Shown piece after piece: positions 11,480 through 20,882 of a stretch of DNA of 64,000 nt (position 1 is the first letter of the stretch; every line of letters begins with the position of its first letter). Under the pieces are notes generated by a model. That model searched no databases. It was not told the origin of the DNA and saw only the letters and a program-made list of their open reading frames with translations. A program made the translations under genes and the position numbers. Origin of the DNA: Cepaea nemoralis (lineage: Eukaryota; Mollusca; Gastropoda; Stylommatophora; Helicidae); NCBI GenBank assembly GCA_014155875.1, contig JACEFZ010028144.1, positions 186,001-250,000 on the forward strand, written 5' to 3'.

Positions 11480-11730
11480 TTGGGAGTATCCGTGGCCAAG
11501 CTGTCTGCCTTTCGCTCCGAAGGTTATGAGTTTGATTCCAAGCTACGTCTTTCGGTTCACGAGTGCATGTTTCTCGGAGACTCCTCGGGGTCGTCGCTGG
11601 AGCTACGGAGTTCGTGCTTTGTGCGACGCTTTCGGCCGGCCGCCCTCTGGAAATAGACCGAGCCATAGGGAATAAAACCCGGTGCAATGAATGTCGATCC
11701 TCTCGACTTTTAAGACTTTTAAGACTTACA
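11480..11730 (+). mobile_element. Putative tRNA-derived SINE, unrelated family
   Basis: ATCCGTGGCCAAGCTG (A-box-like) and GGTTATGAGTTTGATTCC (B-box-like) are about 35 bp apart. A GC-rich body (CGCTTTCGGCCGGCCGCC) and GGGAATAAAACCC near the end follow. It occurs once in the window, so the SINE call rests on the promoter boxes alone. A short antisense open frame through it is not a gene. Confidence 0.4.
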
Positions 11731-12071
11731 AATGAAGAAGACATTGGAATTCATTAATTTTAGTAGTAAGATTACACGAGAAATAAGATGGCGGCGATGA
11801 AAATGTTGACTTTATAAACATTGTCTTAACTGCAAGTAAGATATGAAATTAGAATAAATACGACTAAAACAAATGGTTGAAAAGTCAAGAACAATTGACA
11901 ACATTAATTAACTTTATAGTAAACAGTAATTAACAAGACACTGTTTTGATATTGTCATTTTTAATCAATATATATACACACAGGTTAACAATGATAACAG
12001 TCGTGAGACAAATATGATATAAGCAATATGTTGATAACAGTATTAATTACATTTTTGTCATATTACTCATG
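11731..12071. other. Non-coding stretch, nothing recognised
   Basis: Very AT-rich DNA with scattered short motifs. No exon, TIR or RNA promoter boxes were seen. Confidence 0.45.
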
Positions 12072-12280
12072 CCGTGTGAGACGCCAGATGGTGCGTGAAG
12101 GTGGAAATGACCATGTGTTCACATGCGTTAACTATGGACTAACATTTACCTTGCGAATTGGTCTGATAAATCACATTTGCTACAGCCATGATTTGTAGTT
12201 ATTTGTAGTTATTATGCCTTGTTTGAAGCACAATGTAACAAACTATCATCTATCAAGACGGAAACGTGCCACCAATGATT
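12072..12280 (+). mobile_element. 3' end of a zinc-finger LINE (family L)
   Basis: Matches the end of the L-family LINE at 54,985-55,160: GTGCGTGAAGGTGGAAATGA corresponds to its HDGGNDHVFTC coding end, and AACTATCATCTATCAAGACGG to its 3' UTR. The first zinc-finger cysteine codon is kept (ACATGCGTTAAC) but the second is changed. Confidence 0.8.
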
Positions 12281-12737
12281 ATTCCATGTGATACATCAAT
12301 GAATAGCCAACCGAATCACTTGTACCGTTCGAAATGCAAATAAGTCATACATCATTCTTGTGAGAACAAGTAAAGAACCCTTTTCTACACTTTGAGGCCT
12401 TGGGAATCTGGCTCCCGATTTTCTTGCACCATTCGGCTTTGGATGTGTGATATCATCATTATCACACCCGACTCCCTTATATCTCAGAACATTTCCTGTT
12501 TCCCAGTTTCGGCTGTTTCAACTTAACAACCCGGGTTAATTTTTATGTAATGATATTTGCGTTAAATACATACATACTTGAAAAAGAGGGTGAATTTAAG
12601 AACATCGATGATTAAACAACAACAAATTAACAATATGTTCCAACAACATAAAATCTATTTCACAGTCCACTGCATATTTGTTAAAGTATATTACGTACAA
12701 GTTGAGTAATTGTAATTGTAATGTACTGATGAGGATG
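12281..12737. other. Non-coding stretch, nothing recognised
   Basis: No recognisable coding or transposon end. The stretch leads into a CTTT microsatellite. Confidence 0.45.
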
Positions 12738-12912
<175 letters not shown>

Positions 12913-13044
12913 AGCTTGCTCCACTTATTCAGTCTTGACCTCTGTACTTTCAGAGTAGTATGTACACTACAGGGCTTCTTAGTTAACTCCATTCCCCTTC
13001 CCCAGATTTGATACATTGTTAAAACAGTGAAACCCCCTTTCAAA

Positions 13045-13290
13045 TTCCCCAGACGTCTGGGCTATATGGTGCTAACTCCAGAATTTAGAGAAGCGGGCAC
13101 TCGGTTAATTGGGTGGCCGTTATCAACACGACCGCATTTATTTCCCACGAAATTTCCTTGCACTCATTTTAGACTGAGTCTAACCGGGAGCCTATGAGAC
13201 TGAGGACTATCCCAGTCTTGGAGGGGATACGAACACATGGCCACGGCCCAGCAGGTAAGCGTGCAAGTCACACCCCTACCGCGGCTGGCT
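13045..13290 (-). mobile_element. tRNA-derived SINE-like block, antisense
   Basis: On the minus strand CCGCGGTAGGGGTGTGAC (A-box-like) is followed by CCATGTGTTCGTATCCCC (B-box-like) about 45 bp later, and then a body including GACTGGGATAGTCCTCAG. It occurs once here, so the call rests on Pol III box geometry. Confidence 0.45.
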
Positions 13291-13329
13291 CAGCAACATG
13301 GTGGTGAATGAACAGCGGGCAGAGGGCAA

Positions 13330-13570
13330 GACCTATCGGCGTCTGTGCTTAGGGTTTGTGAACGCAATTTTACAGTCTCGACACACCGGGTTGGGTGTCA
13401 ATAGCAGGCGATTAGGAAGAAGATCATTTTGCGTTATTTTTCACCAGTATATAAGCGTCAGAAGTTCAGAAAGGAAGGTCAAGCTACTGAACGTGTCAGT
13501 GTCTAGAACATCATTACCAACCAATACATGCTGGGATTGAATGTGACGTCCTGTAAAGGACTTGCAAGAA
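13330..13570 (+). mobile_element. SINE family A copy, diverged
   Basis: The head is degraded. The body keeps TTTTGCGTTATTTTTCACC, CAGAAAGGAAGGTCAAGC and the terminal TGCTGGGATTGAATGTGACG plus CCTGTAAAGGAC. It lies about 100 bp upstream of the mariner copy. Confidence 0.65.
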
Positions 13571-13672
13571 CTGTAACTGCGTGAAAATAGTACCGGAAAC
13601 AATATGAAGCTGTTAAAACAGGTAAATGTTTAGGTTTACGAGCTAACAGTATCAGCAGACAGCAGATAAACA

Positions 13673-14344
13673 CGAGGGGGCTTCAGATAAAAACCCTAAT
13701 TGTGTGACAGAAATTACATTAACCACGCCATTGTCTTGTAACATGTCAATAGTGTTGTTAAGGATGTCAAGAATGTTAAGCACGTGACATCACGGTGCAG
13801 ACGAACACGGTAACGCCATAAGGATAGTTTAAAGATGGCCGCCCCACTTTCGACATGCACCAAATTGGAGCAGCGTTCTATTATTCGTATTTTTTTTATT
13901 CGTGAAGGGGTAAAACCTATATAAATTCATCGACGAATGAACGTCCGGTATGGTGATACATGCTTGCCAGTCCAGCAAGTGGAGTAGGAAGTTTCAAAAC
14001 GGCGTGACTTCTGTGACAGACCGTTCACGACCGGGTCAAACACACCGAGTAGTGACCAAGAGAATTATTGTTTTACAAACACTTTATCGGCGCTGGAGGT
14101 CTTGCAATGAACGCGGTGGTGACTACATCAAAAAATTGTACACCTGTCTTGTACTTTTTCAGAATATATTAAAAAATAAGGCACTCTTCCGAGAGACGGG
14201 CCTAAATAGTTCTGCAGTGAATAATTTTATATAAATAACACTAACACTAACCCTAATCACTTATTCACTGCATAACTATTTAGACCCGTCTGTCGGAAGA
14301 GTGCCAAAATTAAGCATTTAAGGTTTTCATTTGAAGCTCCCTCG
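13673..14344 (+). mobile_element. Mariner-type internally deleted element, copy 2
   Basis: Termini CGAGGGGGCTTCAG and GAAGCTCCCTCG match the other two copies, and TA follows the right end. Inside are remnants of a mariner transposase. The N-terminal helix-turn-helix appears as EQRSII...REGVK, then SRKFQNGVTSVTDRSRPGQ. Next to it is the far C-terminal end LYRRWRSCNERGGDYIKK. The catalytic DD(E/D) core is gone, so it is non-autonomous. A 125-bp MITE is inserted near the right end. Confidence 0.85.
14181..14305. mobile_element. 125-bp palindromic MITE nested in mariner copy 2
   Basis: About 45-bp near-perfect inverted repeats: GCACTCTTCCGAGAGACGGG on the left, and the complement of CCCGTCTGTCGGAAGAGTGC on the right. 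They surround a 35-bp loop rich in AACACTAACCCTAA. Flanks AAAAATAAG (14,172-14,180) and AAAATTAAG (14,306-14,314) look like a 9-bp target duplication with one mismatch, which suggests a Mutator-like origin. An 8-bp hAT duplication is also possible. Confidence 0.8.
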
Positions 14345-14351
14345 TATATGT

Positions 14352-14588
14352 AACGAAGTGTTGCGATCGTCATTCGCAATCCCGCATACCGTGTTCAAAA
14401 CACAGCTGAAGGAAATTTGGAAGCTGACCGCTTTGGTTGATTTTCATACAATGGTATGAGAGTCGGTAGTTTACAAAGCAATGGCAAAATACCGAACGTA
14501 AACTTTCTTAGAAAATCACAAATAACCACAAACAAAAAAATGCTGGGGTTGACTGCGACATCCTGTAAAGGACAAGCAACTAACTAGC
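14352..14588 (+). mobile_element. SINE family A copy
   Basis: The head retains CATTCGCAATCCCGCATACC and GTGTTCAAAACACAGC. The body has ATTTGGAAGCTGACCGC, CAAAGCAATGGCAAAATACC and ATGCTGGGGTTGACTGCGAC plus CCTGTAAAGGACA. It starts 7 bp after the mariner right end. Confidence 0.85.
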
Positions 14589-14832
14589 CCTTTACCATGC
14601 CGTGATGCCTACTGGATATGTAATAATAGCCTCGTAGAAGTAACGGCGAAACGGCGTGATTACAGAGGACGACGTCTCCGAGTGCCCAATCTTTCATAAC
14701 AATAAGGGACCCTTGTGGCAATGTGGGCAATGTTCTTTGAGGCGTGTAAACGCGTCCTTTCCTTCACTATTAGTTCCCCTGTTTTCATCGGCAAATCGTT
14801 ACTCGGTGAGTGATGTGTGTTGCCTAGGCTTC

Positions 14833-14900
<68 letters not shown>

Positions 14901-15089
14901 AGGGGAGAGATGAGAGAGACAGAGGGGAGAGAGAAGAGGAATAGGAGAGAGATGAGAGAGACAGAAAGGAGAGAGAAGGTCGAGAGGAGAGAGATAAGAG
15001 AGACGAGAGAGACAGAGATAAAAGAGATATGAGAGAGTCAGAGAGGAGAGGAGAGCAGAGGGAGAGATGAGAGAGATGAGAGAGATGAG

Positions 15090-15140
<51 letters not shown>
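14833..15140. repeat. (GA)n microsatellite, interrupted
   Basis: Pure GA runs at both ends enclose an imperfect purine stretch with GGAGAGA, GACAGA and GATGAGA variants. The strand is almost entirely purine for 300 bp, and open frames through it are artefacts. Confidence 0.95.
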
Positions 15141-15143
<3 letters not shown>

Positions 15144-15219
15144 GAGAGCATTAATGGACTTGATTAACAAACAGTAAATTGGTTTGAATTCAATACATAA
15201 TAGTGGAGTAGTTTCGTAC

Positions 15220-15440
15220 CCTGGCCCCGGGGTTAACGTCTTTCTCCGTAATCCCATATATTCTCGTGAGTAACGTAACCTATGCGAAAGTCGGTAGCGG
15301 TTCTCGCCGCGGTGGTAACTTGCGGGGTATGTGAGCCGGTGGCTCAGAAAGCAATGGCAAACTACTGAGCGTGGTCTTGACTAGTACATCAACAGCGACT
15401 GAGAAGTGCTGGTGTTGAATGCAATGTCCTGAGGTATATG
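15220..15440 (+). mobile_element. SINE family B copy
   Basis: Contains CTTTCTCCGTAATCCCATA, TCGGTAGCGGTTCTCGCCGC, the shared body GCTCAGAAAGCAATGGCAAA and TGCTGGTGTTGAATGCAATG. It shares the 3' body with family A but has a different head. Confidence 0.8.
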
Positions 15441-15522
15441 AAAAAAAAAGATTCGTTCAAGTAATACGGGTGTCTGATGAGTACAAATGTGCCGAAAACA
15501 TACCCCTATATATGTTATGCAA

Positions 15523-15634
<112 letters not shown>

Positions 15635-15674
15635 CGTGACACATTTTTAGGCTACAGCTTGGCACATTAATTAT

Positions 15675-16177
15675 TATTATTATTATTTTTTGCATATCCT
15701 ATTTACATGACATTGCTGTCAACACCAGCACGGCTGTTGTTGATGTCTTAGCAAGTTTTACGTTCAGTAGTTTGCCATTAGCCGGTCTCCCTGGTCTAGG
15801 AGTTACACGACTTTCTGCGTTATCCCGTATACTCTCGTGAGTAACGTGTCGTGCGCGAGAATCGGTAGCGGTTCTCTCCGCGTCGGTAACTTACTGGGAA
15901 TGTGAGCCGGTCGCTAAGAAAGCAATGGCAAACTACTGAGCGTAATCTTTCCAAGAAACCAACAATCAACTGAAAGATGCTGATGTTGACAGCGAAGTCC
16001 TGTAACGGATATGCGATTCAAAAAAAAAAAGGTTGCCATTACTTTCTGAACGACCGGCTCCCTTACCAACATGTTAACACCCAGCGCGACGCGGTTTGCT
16101 GCCAAATCGATCGCATTTGTTTTTTCGAAAGCAGGTAAGCGGAATTACGAACTGCGTCCTCTGCCACGGAGACCGGC
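15675..16177 (-). mobile_element. SINE family A copy, antisense, split by a family B SINE
   Basis: Read on the minus strand, the head at 16,177 starts GCCGGTCTCCGTGGCAG with GCAGTTCGTAATTCC. The body resumes at 15,780 with TAATGGCAAACTACTGAAC and ends in an (ATA)n-rich tail at 15,675. Target duplications GGCACATTAATTAT lie at 15,661-15,674 and 16,175-16,188 (the GGC also belongs to the SINE head). The interruption at 15,781-16,032 is a family B SINE with its own duplication. Confidence 0.85.
15781..16032 (+). mobile_element. SINE family B copy inserted in a family A SINE
   Basis: Full length, from GCCGGTCTCCCTGGTC to an A-tail of about 11 A. Flanked by 9-bp duplications TTGCCATTA at 15,772-15,780 and 16,033-16,041. 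In uninterrupted family A copies this site reads TTGCCATTGCTTTC, so the insertion point is in the conserved SINE body. Confidence 0.88.
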
Positions 16178-16189
16178 ACATTAATTATA

Positions 16190-16619
16190 ATTGGCAATAA
16201 ATTGAAGCACGTTATTCGATTACAATGGCAGATCAATGCAAATAAAGTACCGCCTGTTTTTTGGGGGGAAAAGTTATATAATTCTATATGTCACCACTGT
16301 TTTGCTGCAAATCTCACATAGTTAGTATTGCTATACAATTATGCCTAGTGTTATTGTAGCTGACTTTGTTGAAAACATACAAATGATGATAGCAAGTTAC
16401 CGAACGTACAATTGCCTGGAATTGATAGCACCGTCCAAGAAAGAACATGCAATATTATTTTTTCAATTAACGGATTAAATTCAATTAACCTGTCATTGAT
16501 GGCAACATCCCACACCCACATGTAACACCGTGGTTATTTGCACAAGCAATTCAACACTGGGAAAAGGAGACTCGTTAATGCGAGCTCGCAGCCTTGGTCA
16601 TAAATTACTTGGCTTTGAT
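16190..16619. other. Non-coding stretch with possible SINE debris
   Basis: Short echoes of SINE body (GATAGCAAGTTACCGAACG, then GACAGC-like words) near 16,390-16,440 are too weak for a call. Nothing else was recognised. Confidence 0.35.
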
Positions 16620-16765
16620 AGGAACTAAGAGGATATCAGAGCATCTAGGCCACCAGAAAGATGATGCATATCGCACACACCAGCCCAGGCAACAAGTAGC
16701 AATATTCAGACTCCGCCTAGGGCACAGCAGACTCAAATACATGCTTAATAAACTAAATTGTTAAA
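16620..16765 (+). mobile_element. LINE C-terminal fragment
   Basis: Reads RTHQPRQQVAIFRLRLGHSR then LKYMLNKLN. This is the FRLRxGHxxLxxxLxxL motif seen after the RNase H domain of many LINE polyproteins. It is only about 50 codons long, with no catalytic residues. Confidence 0.6.
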
Positions 16766-16915
16766 AACTGCCATCTACTGCCTATAGTACCTTGTAATGA
16801 AGGGGCAAGGGGAGGTGGGGGGGGGGGGGGGAGGAAGGGGTCTTGAACCTGAGGAATTAAGGCCGCCTGGCTAGTTCAGTCGCCGCGAACTGTGCAGGTA
16901 AGGGTTTTCATAAAT
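16766..16915 (+). repeat. Dispersed repeat G, copy 1
   Basis: CTGCCTATAGTACCTTG, a G-run, then GGAATTAAGGCCGCCTGGCT and CAGTCGCCGCGAACTGTGCA. The same ordered blocks recur at 42,895-43,020. The GGCTAG/GCAGGT pieces hint at a Pol III promoter, but no full tRNA fold is visible. Confidence 0.6.
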
Positions 16916-16964
16916 GTGGAGCTGGTAAAACAACATTTAAACATATATTGCGGGTGAATTAAAC

Positions 16965-17115
16965 CGGTTCTGTGTCGAAGGTGTTGCGGACGCATATCGT
17001 AATCGCGCATACCGAGTCCAAAATAAGCTGTGGGTGATGTGGAGCCGACCGCCTTGCGTTGCTTGTCATACAATGGTAACGTGCATGATATTTAGAAAGC
17101 AATTGTACAATGCGA
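16965..17115 (+). mobile_element. SINE family A copy, 3'-truncated
   Basis: TGTCGAAGGTGTTGCGGACG, CGCATACCGAGTCCAAAATA and GACCGCCTTGCGTTGC are the family A head. The copy fades after AGAAAGCAATTG. Confidence 0.75.
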
Positions 17116-17284
17116 TGTCACAAGTACAAAGACAGTGTCCACATAGTTTAACAGCAGCCAGTGTTGATTTGACACAGGCACTCCATACTGATTAAGTTAA
17201 AGGTAGCTGCATGTTTTTTACGACGCAGCCAACCTCAGCAATTTTCTTTTTTTTGGGGTTGGGGAAAAGGGGGGGGGGGCTGTT

Positions 17285-17465
17285 TGTGATTAACTAGGAA
17301 AATTTACATTCAGTAGTTTGCCATTGCTTTCTGAACCACTGACGCTCAAACAATTGTATGAAAACCAGCTCCAAGCTCTCCACTTCCAAATCGCCTGTAG
17401 CTGTGTTACGAAAGCGGTATGTAGGACTCCACACCTCTTTCTTAAACCCTTCGCCACACGGCAGT
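17285..17465 (-). mobile_element. SINE family A copy, antisense, 3'-truncated
   Basis: Minus strand: TGTGGCGAAGGGTTTAAG head, ACACAGCTACAGGCGATTTG, GGTTTTCATACAATTG, CAGAAAGCAATGGCAAACTA and a 3' end in AAATTTTCCTAG. Confidence 0.75.
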
Positions 17466-17540
17466 TTATATATTGATTAGCACTTACAGGAAACAGGGGA
17501 AATACTTGTACATAATAAGATACATTACACAATGTGATCA

Positions 17541-17650
17541 ACATGGCTGAAATAATAAGAGCGTTCGCTTTTAAACTTCCTTGAGCTGATGGTAGGGTAC
17601 TGGATTCATTTCCCACTAACGAACAGTTGGACTTAAACTTTTGACGTGTC
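17541..17650 (+). mobile_element. SINE family C, 5' fragment
   Basis: ACATGGCTGAAATAATAAG, GAGCGTTCGCTTTTAAAC and ACGAACAGTTGGACTTAAAC match the 5' part of the copies at 6,916 and 25,150. The 3' part is absent. Confidence 0.5.
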
Positions 17651-18404
17651 TTTCTGAAAATTATGAAAATTACTGAGCTTGAAACTGCCTAGAAAATGAA
17701 TATGGGGCTGGAGTTGCTGGCAAAGCACGGGGTGTGTGTTGAGGGTCCCCCAAGATTTTCGACCTTGTCCGAAAAGACTGGATGTTCTACAAGATCGGAA
17801 CATGAAATAAATTGACTAATAAACAGCATTATGTCCCGGGAAGTGAAATACTTTGGCCATTACTAAACGTGACAGTGGTTTGGAAGGAACGATGGTTCCC
17901 GGAACAAGAGGCAGGAGTTGAGTAGCACGATAATGGTCATAGTACTTTGAAAAGACCGTGGGCATGAAATATAAGAGATGGGAGAACTGGCAAAGGTTCG
18001 AGTGTCTGTTTTCTCGAGCCCTAACGAGAGCAGTGTTATGCACATAATATATTACATTACGGCAATGATAATTTAGAAGCACTAGTATGCCACTGCTACC
18101 TGAACGACGGTCACTCATACCAATGTATGACAAAGCAAGGCGTTGAGAGAGACGTTATTCAAAGAATAAAGTACATGGTAGTTTACTAGCAGATTGAACA
18201 ACAAGTGATCCATAAACTTTACCTTCACCAGTGAATAAGAGTGACTTTATTCATAGAATATATTACATAATGGCGATGATAGTTTAGAAGCAACTTGAGC
18301 AATAACTGATCCATTCACAAAGTAAAAAGTAAAGTGTTGGTTCAGTAGCAAGCCGCTGACCTCTGACTCCTAATCTAGTGCTGGAATCACCATGTGGATG
18401 TTTT
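17651..18404. other. Non-coding stretch, nothing recognised
   Basis: Two short antisense open frames (about 100 codons) show no family resemblance or splice context. No transposon end was recognised. Confidence 0.4.
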
Positions 18405-18660
18405 TGTTTCCTTCTCTCGTTTTGAACTCAAGCGTGCTCCTACTTCTAGTACACTGGACTGATGTGTGTGTGTGGATTAGTTTTTCTTATTATTAGTCTG
18501 CCTCGCCCACAGACGAACCGACTCCGACTTCTGAGGTTCTTGTAATTTAAAATAAGAAATCCGAGGGTACTCCCCGACCAGGATCTTGGGCAGTGGATCG
18601 AATGCCCATCCCTCTCGTACACGGTAGAAGAATTAGGAGGACCCGTGTCCACACTGCGGA
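18405..18660 (-). mobile_element. SINE family C copy, antisense
   Basis: Read on the minus strand: GATCCACTGCCCAAGATCC head, AAATTACAAGAACCTCAGAA, GGAGTCGGTTCGTCTG, CACATCAGTCCAGTGTACTA and CTTGAGTTCAAAACGAGAG. The block order equals the 25,150 copy. Confidence 0.75.
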
Positions 18661-18721
18661 CATTAGGAATGTCTCGTTACTGGGAAATCAAAAAGAGGAA
18701 TCCAGGACACACTTTGATAGG

Positions 18722-18813
18722 TAAAACACCCAATGAGGGGACTGGCGCGTATAGGAATGTCTTGAGTGCAGTGATGTCGGTTCTTAGCTCAACTCAATAA
18801 CTCAACTCAACTA
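18722..18813 (+). mobile_element. RNase H-family LINE, copy R4 (3' end only)
   Basis: GGAATGTCTTGAGTGCAGTG then ATGTCGGTTCTTAGC plus CTCAACTCAATAACTCAAC. This is the final 90 bp of the R family with its pentanucleotide tail. Confidence 0.75.
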
Positions 18814-18829
18814 AAACACCTACCCACAA

Positions 18830-19498
18830 AGAAGAGTATAACATCTGTGGTTCAGATATGTAGATTGGATACTCTTCAATTATAGGCACTTCATGAGATC
18901 CTCTGTGTGGATCAAAGGGGAAGACGAGTGTACGTATGAGTTATCCGAGTGTACAATAAGAGTTATCCTTAGCAAACCAAAAATACAATAACAAAAATCA
19001 TTTAATCTCTTGAACATTCCTATTGCCCATTAACTCTGAAAGTCTTGGAGGCCAGATGTTTAGGGCCGATATTTCCATATTTTTATAATGAAATAACATC
19101 TACTGAAGTGTATTCTTTATTTGTGTTAAATGTCTCCTTTATCTCCAGTTGTAACGTTTATTTGGTTGAGAAAACACAGGCTATAACACTTAATTGTTCA
19201 CAGTAAATTTAAACTCAGAAAAATCCTGTGCCACATCTTCACGTTCTGTTAACTGATTCAACGCTGAAGGATAAAACATCGCTAAATTCGACCTCCTGTT
19301 TGGACAAAAGAACGATATATTGCATTACTAGGGTAATCGTGTTTTTTTGTTTTGTTCCGTAGTATCTTCTGCAATTTTAATGCTCAATAAACGGAAATGT
19401 ATTTGTTAATTTGATTGTCCACCATATTTGATAGAAACTTACATTTTGTTTGGCACTGAATCAGTTATGAGTTGAGTGACTTTTACCAGGACTATGAC
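18830..19498 (-). other. Candidate 3' UTR of GPCR terminal exon 2b
   Basis: Minus-strand sequence directly downstream of the exon 2b stop codon. It has no repeat signature. Canonical AATAAA signals (TTTATT on the plus strand) lie at 19,157-19,162 and 19,116-19,121, about 340-380 bp past the stop. That is a plausible 3' UTR length. The transcript end is inferred, not shown. Confidence 0.4.
19116..19162 (-). terminator. Two candidate polyadenylation signals for exon 2b
   Basis: AATAAA on the minus strand at 19,162-19,157 and 19,121-19,116. Either could end the transcript whose stop codon is at 19,501-19,499. Position is the only evidence. Confidence 0.35.
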
Positions 19499-20208
19499 TT
19501 ACATGAAAAAATTTTTACCGCGATAATATTTCAACAATTTCTTGCCTTCTGTTTTGAATTTGTGACTTGTAAAAACATAAAGCGGAACGTCCATCACGTG
19601 CCCTAAACATTTTATAATGAACGCTATTTCATCATAGAGATCGTTTTTGGGGCCATTCTCCAAACCCCCATAAATATACCAGGCGCAATAAGGGCTGTTC
19701 TGGATCAGGAACGCAGAAGCGGTTAGAATAAGCAACCATTTAATCTGTGTGAATTTGGAAGGCTGGTAAGTTCGGACTGGACACTTCTCCTTATTATTTG
19801 ATTCGCGATGAATGGATATATCCGTGCTTTCGCCACTAGAAGTCCGATGCTTCTTTTCAAAGTAAATGCCAGTCTTGTCCAACAAGTAATAAGCAATTGT
19901 ACTTCTGCGAAGGTGTTCTTTCTCTGTTTTAAGCTGACTCATCAAGTTCTGCCTGTCTTGATCTAATGCTACACATACGAAGAACGAGGCTTGTTTTGAA
20001 TCCCGCGTTACTTTTTCGTTAAACGAAATGCCACGGTTTGTTTTATTCACTACGTTATCAAATACTGTCTCATAGGTTCCTGGAAGCACGTTATCCACGA
20101 TGCTTGAATAGGGTGTTGATTTCTTTGACGACTGTGGCTGATCAATACTTCTCTTTAGTATACGGTCAGTTCCGCCCAATGTTGTTTTAATTTCTGAGAT
20201 GACCTGGC
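19499..20208 (-). CDS. Class A GPCR terminal exon 2b (ICL3-TM6-TM7-tail)
   Basis: The exon starts after the acceptor TTTTACAATTTTTGCAG on the minus strand and runs open for 235 codons to TAA. It begins in phase 1 (GC, then CAG GTC ATC). Residues 1-150 are a hydrophilic intracellular loop 3. About 155-180 form TM6 (IKWLLILTASAFLIQNSPYC), and about 195-220 form TM7 (AFIIKCLGHVMDVPLYVF), followed by a short basic tail HKFKTEGKKLL ending KNFFM. In the NPxxY position it has DVPLY, and in the CWxP position QNSP, both atypical. It is a paralogue of exon 2a: both share HLRR(A/S)T-AY in the loop and the CLGH/CFGH-x3-x-Y pattern in TM7. It would join the TM5 exon at 56,444 in frame. It could be an alternative 3' end of one gene or the last exon of a neighbouring receptor. 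The ligand is unknown. Confidence 0.78.
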
Positions 20209-20272
20209 CTGCAAAAATTGTAAAATAAAATAAATACAGATGTTAACTGGCAAACAGTTTCCGAAAATACTA

Positions 20273-20836
20273 GAGGGCTTCAAATGAAAACCTTAAATGT
20301 TTTTTTTTTTTTAAATTTTAATATATTATAAAAAATAGTAAGGAAGACATGTATCATTTTTCGATGTAGCCGTCGCTGCATTAAATGCAAGTCCGCCAGC
20401 ACCGATGAAGTGCTTGCATTCCTGTAGAAACAATTCTCTTGGTCGCGCGTGTAGCAACTCTGGTGTCACTACTCGGTGCGCCTGACCAGGTCGTGAACAG
20501 TCTGTCACAGAAGTCACTCCGTTTTGAAACTCCCTACTCAACTCACACACTTGCTGGACTGACTGGCATGCATCGCCATAGTTGACCTTCATTTATATAG
20601 GTTTCACTCTTTCATTGATCAGAAAAGGATAACAGAACGCTGCTCCTCTTTGGTGAATGTCAAAAGTGGGGCGGCCATCTTTAAACTGTCCTTATGACGT
20701 CACCGTGTTCATCTGGACCATGATGTCACGTACTAAACCTTCTTGAAATCATTAACAACAATATTGACAGGTTACAAGACAACGGCATAGTTGTAATTTC
20801 TATCACACTTTTAAAGTTTTAATTTGAAGCCCCCTC
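20273..20836 (-). mobile_element. Mariner-type internally deleted element, copy 3
   Basis: TA precedes the left end GAGGGCTTCAAATGAAAACC, and the right end is TTTTAATTTGAAGCCCCCTC. The minus strand keeps the mariner helix-turn-helix piece NYGDACQSVQQVCELSREFQ and NGVTSVTDCSRPGQ. It then passes directly to a C-terminal remnant, with the catalytic core deleted. At 564 bp it is the most complete copy without insertions. Its nearest end is 65 bp upstream of the exon 2b acceptor. Confidence 0.87.
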
Positions 20837-20882
20837 CAAATTTGTCATAATTTAAAGTTGGTGTGAATTTTATGTTCTAGGT

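Noticed and set aside
13740..14140. Active mariner transposase
   Set aside because: The catalytic DDE/D core is deleted in all three copies and stops interrupt the remaining pieces.
14230..14255. Internal telomeric repeat (AACACTAACCCTAA)
   Set aside because: Only about two degenerate units, in the loop of a 125-bp MITE.
17816..18133. Two overlapping minus-strand frames of about 100 and 60 codons as a host gene
   Set aside because: No domain, no codon-bias signal visible, no splice-bounded structure, and the region is between SINE copies.
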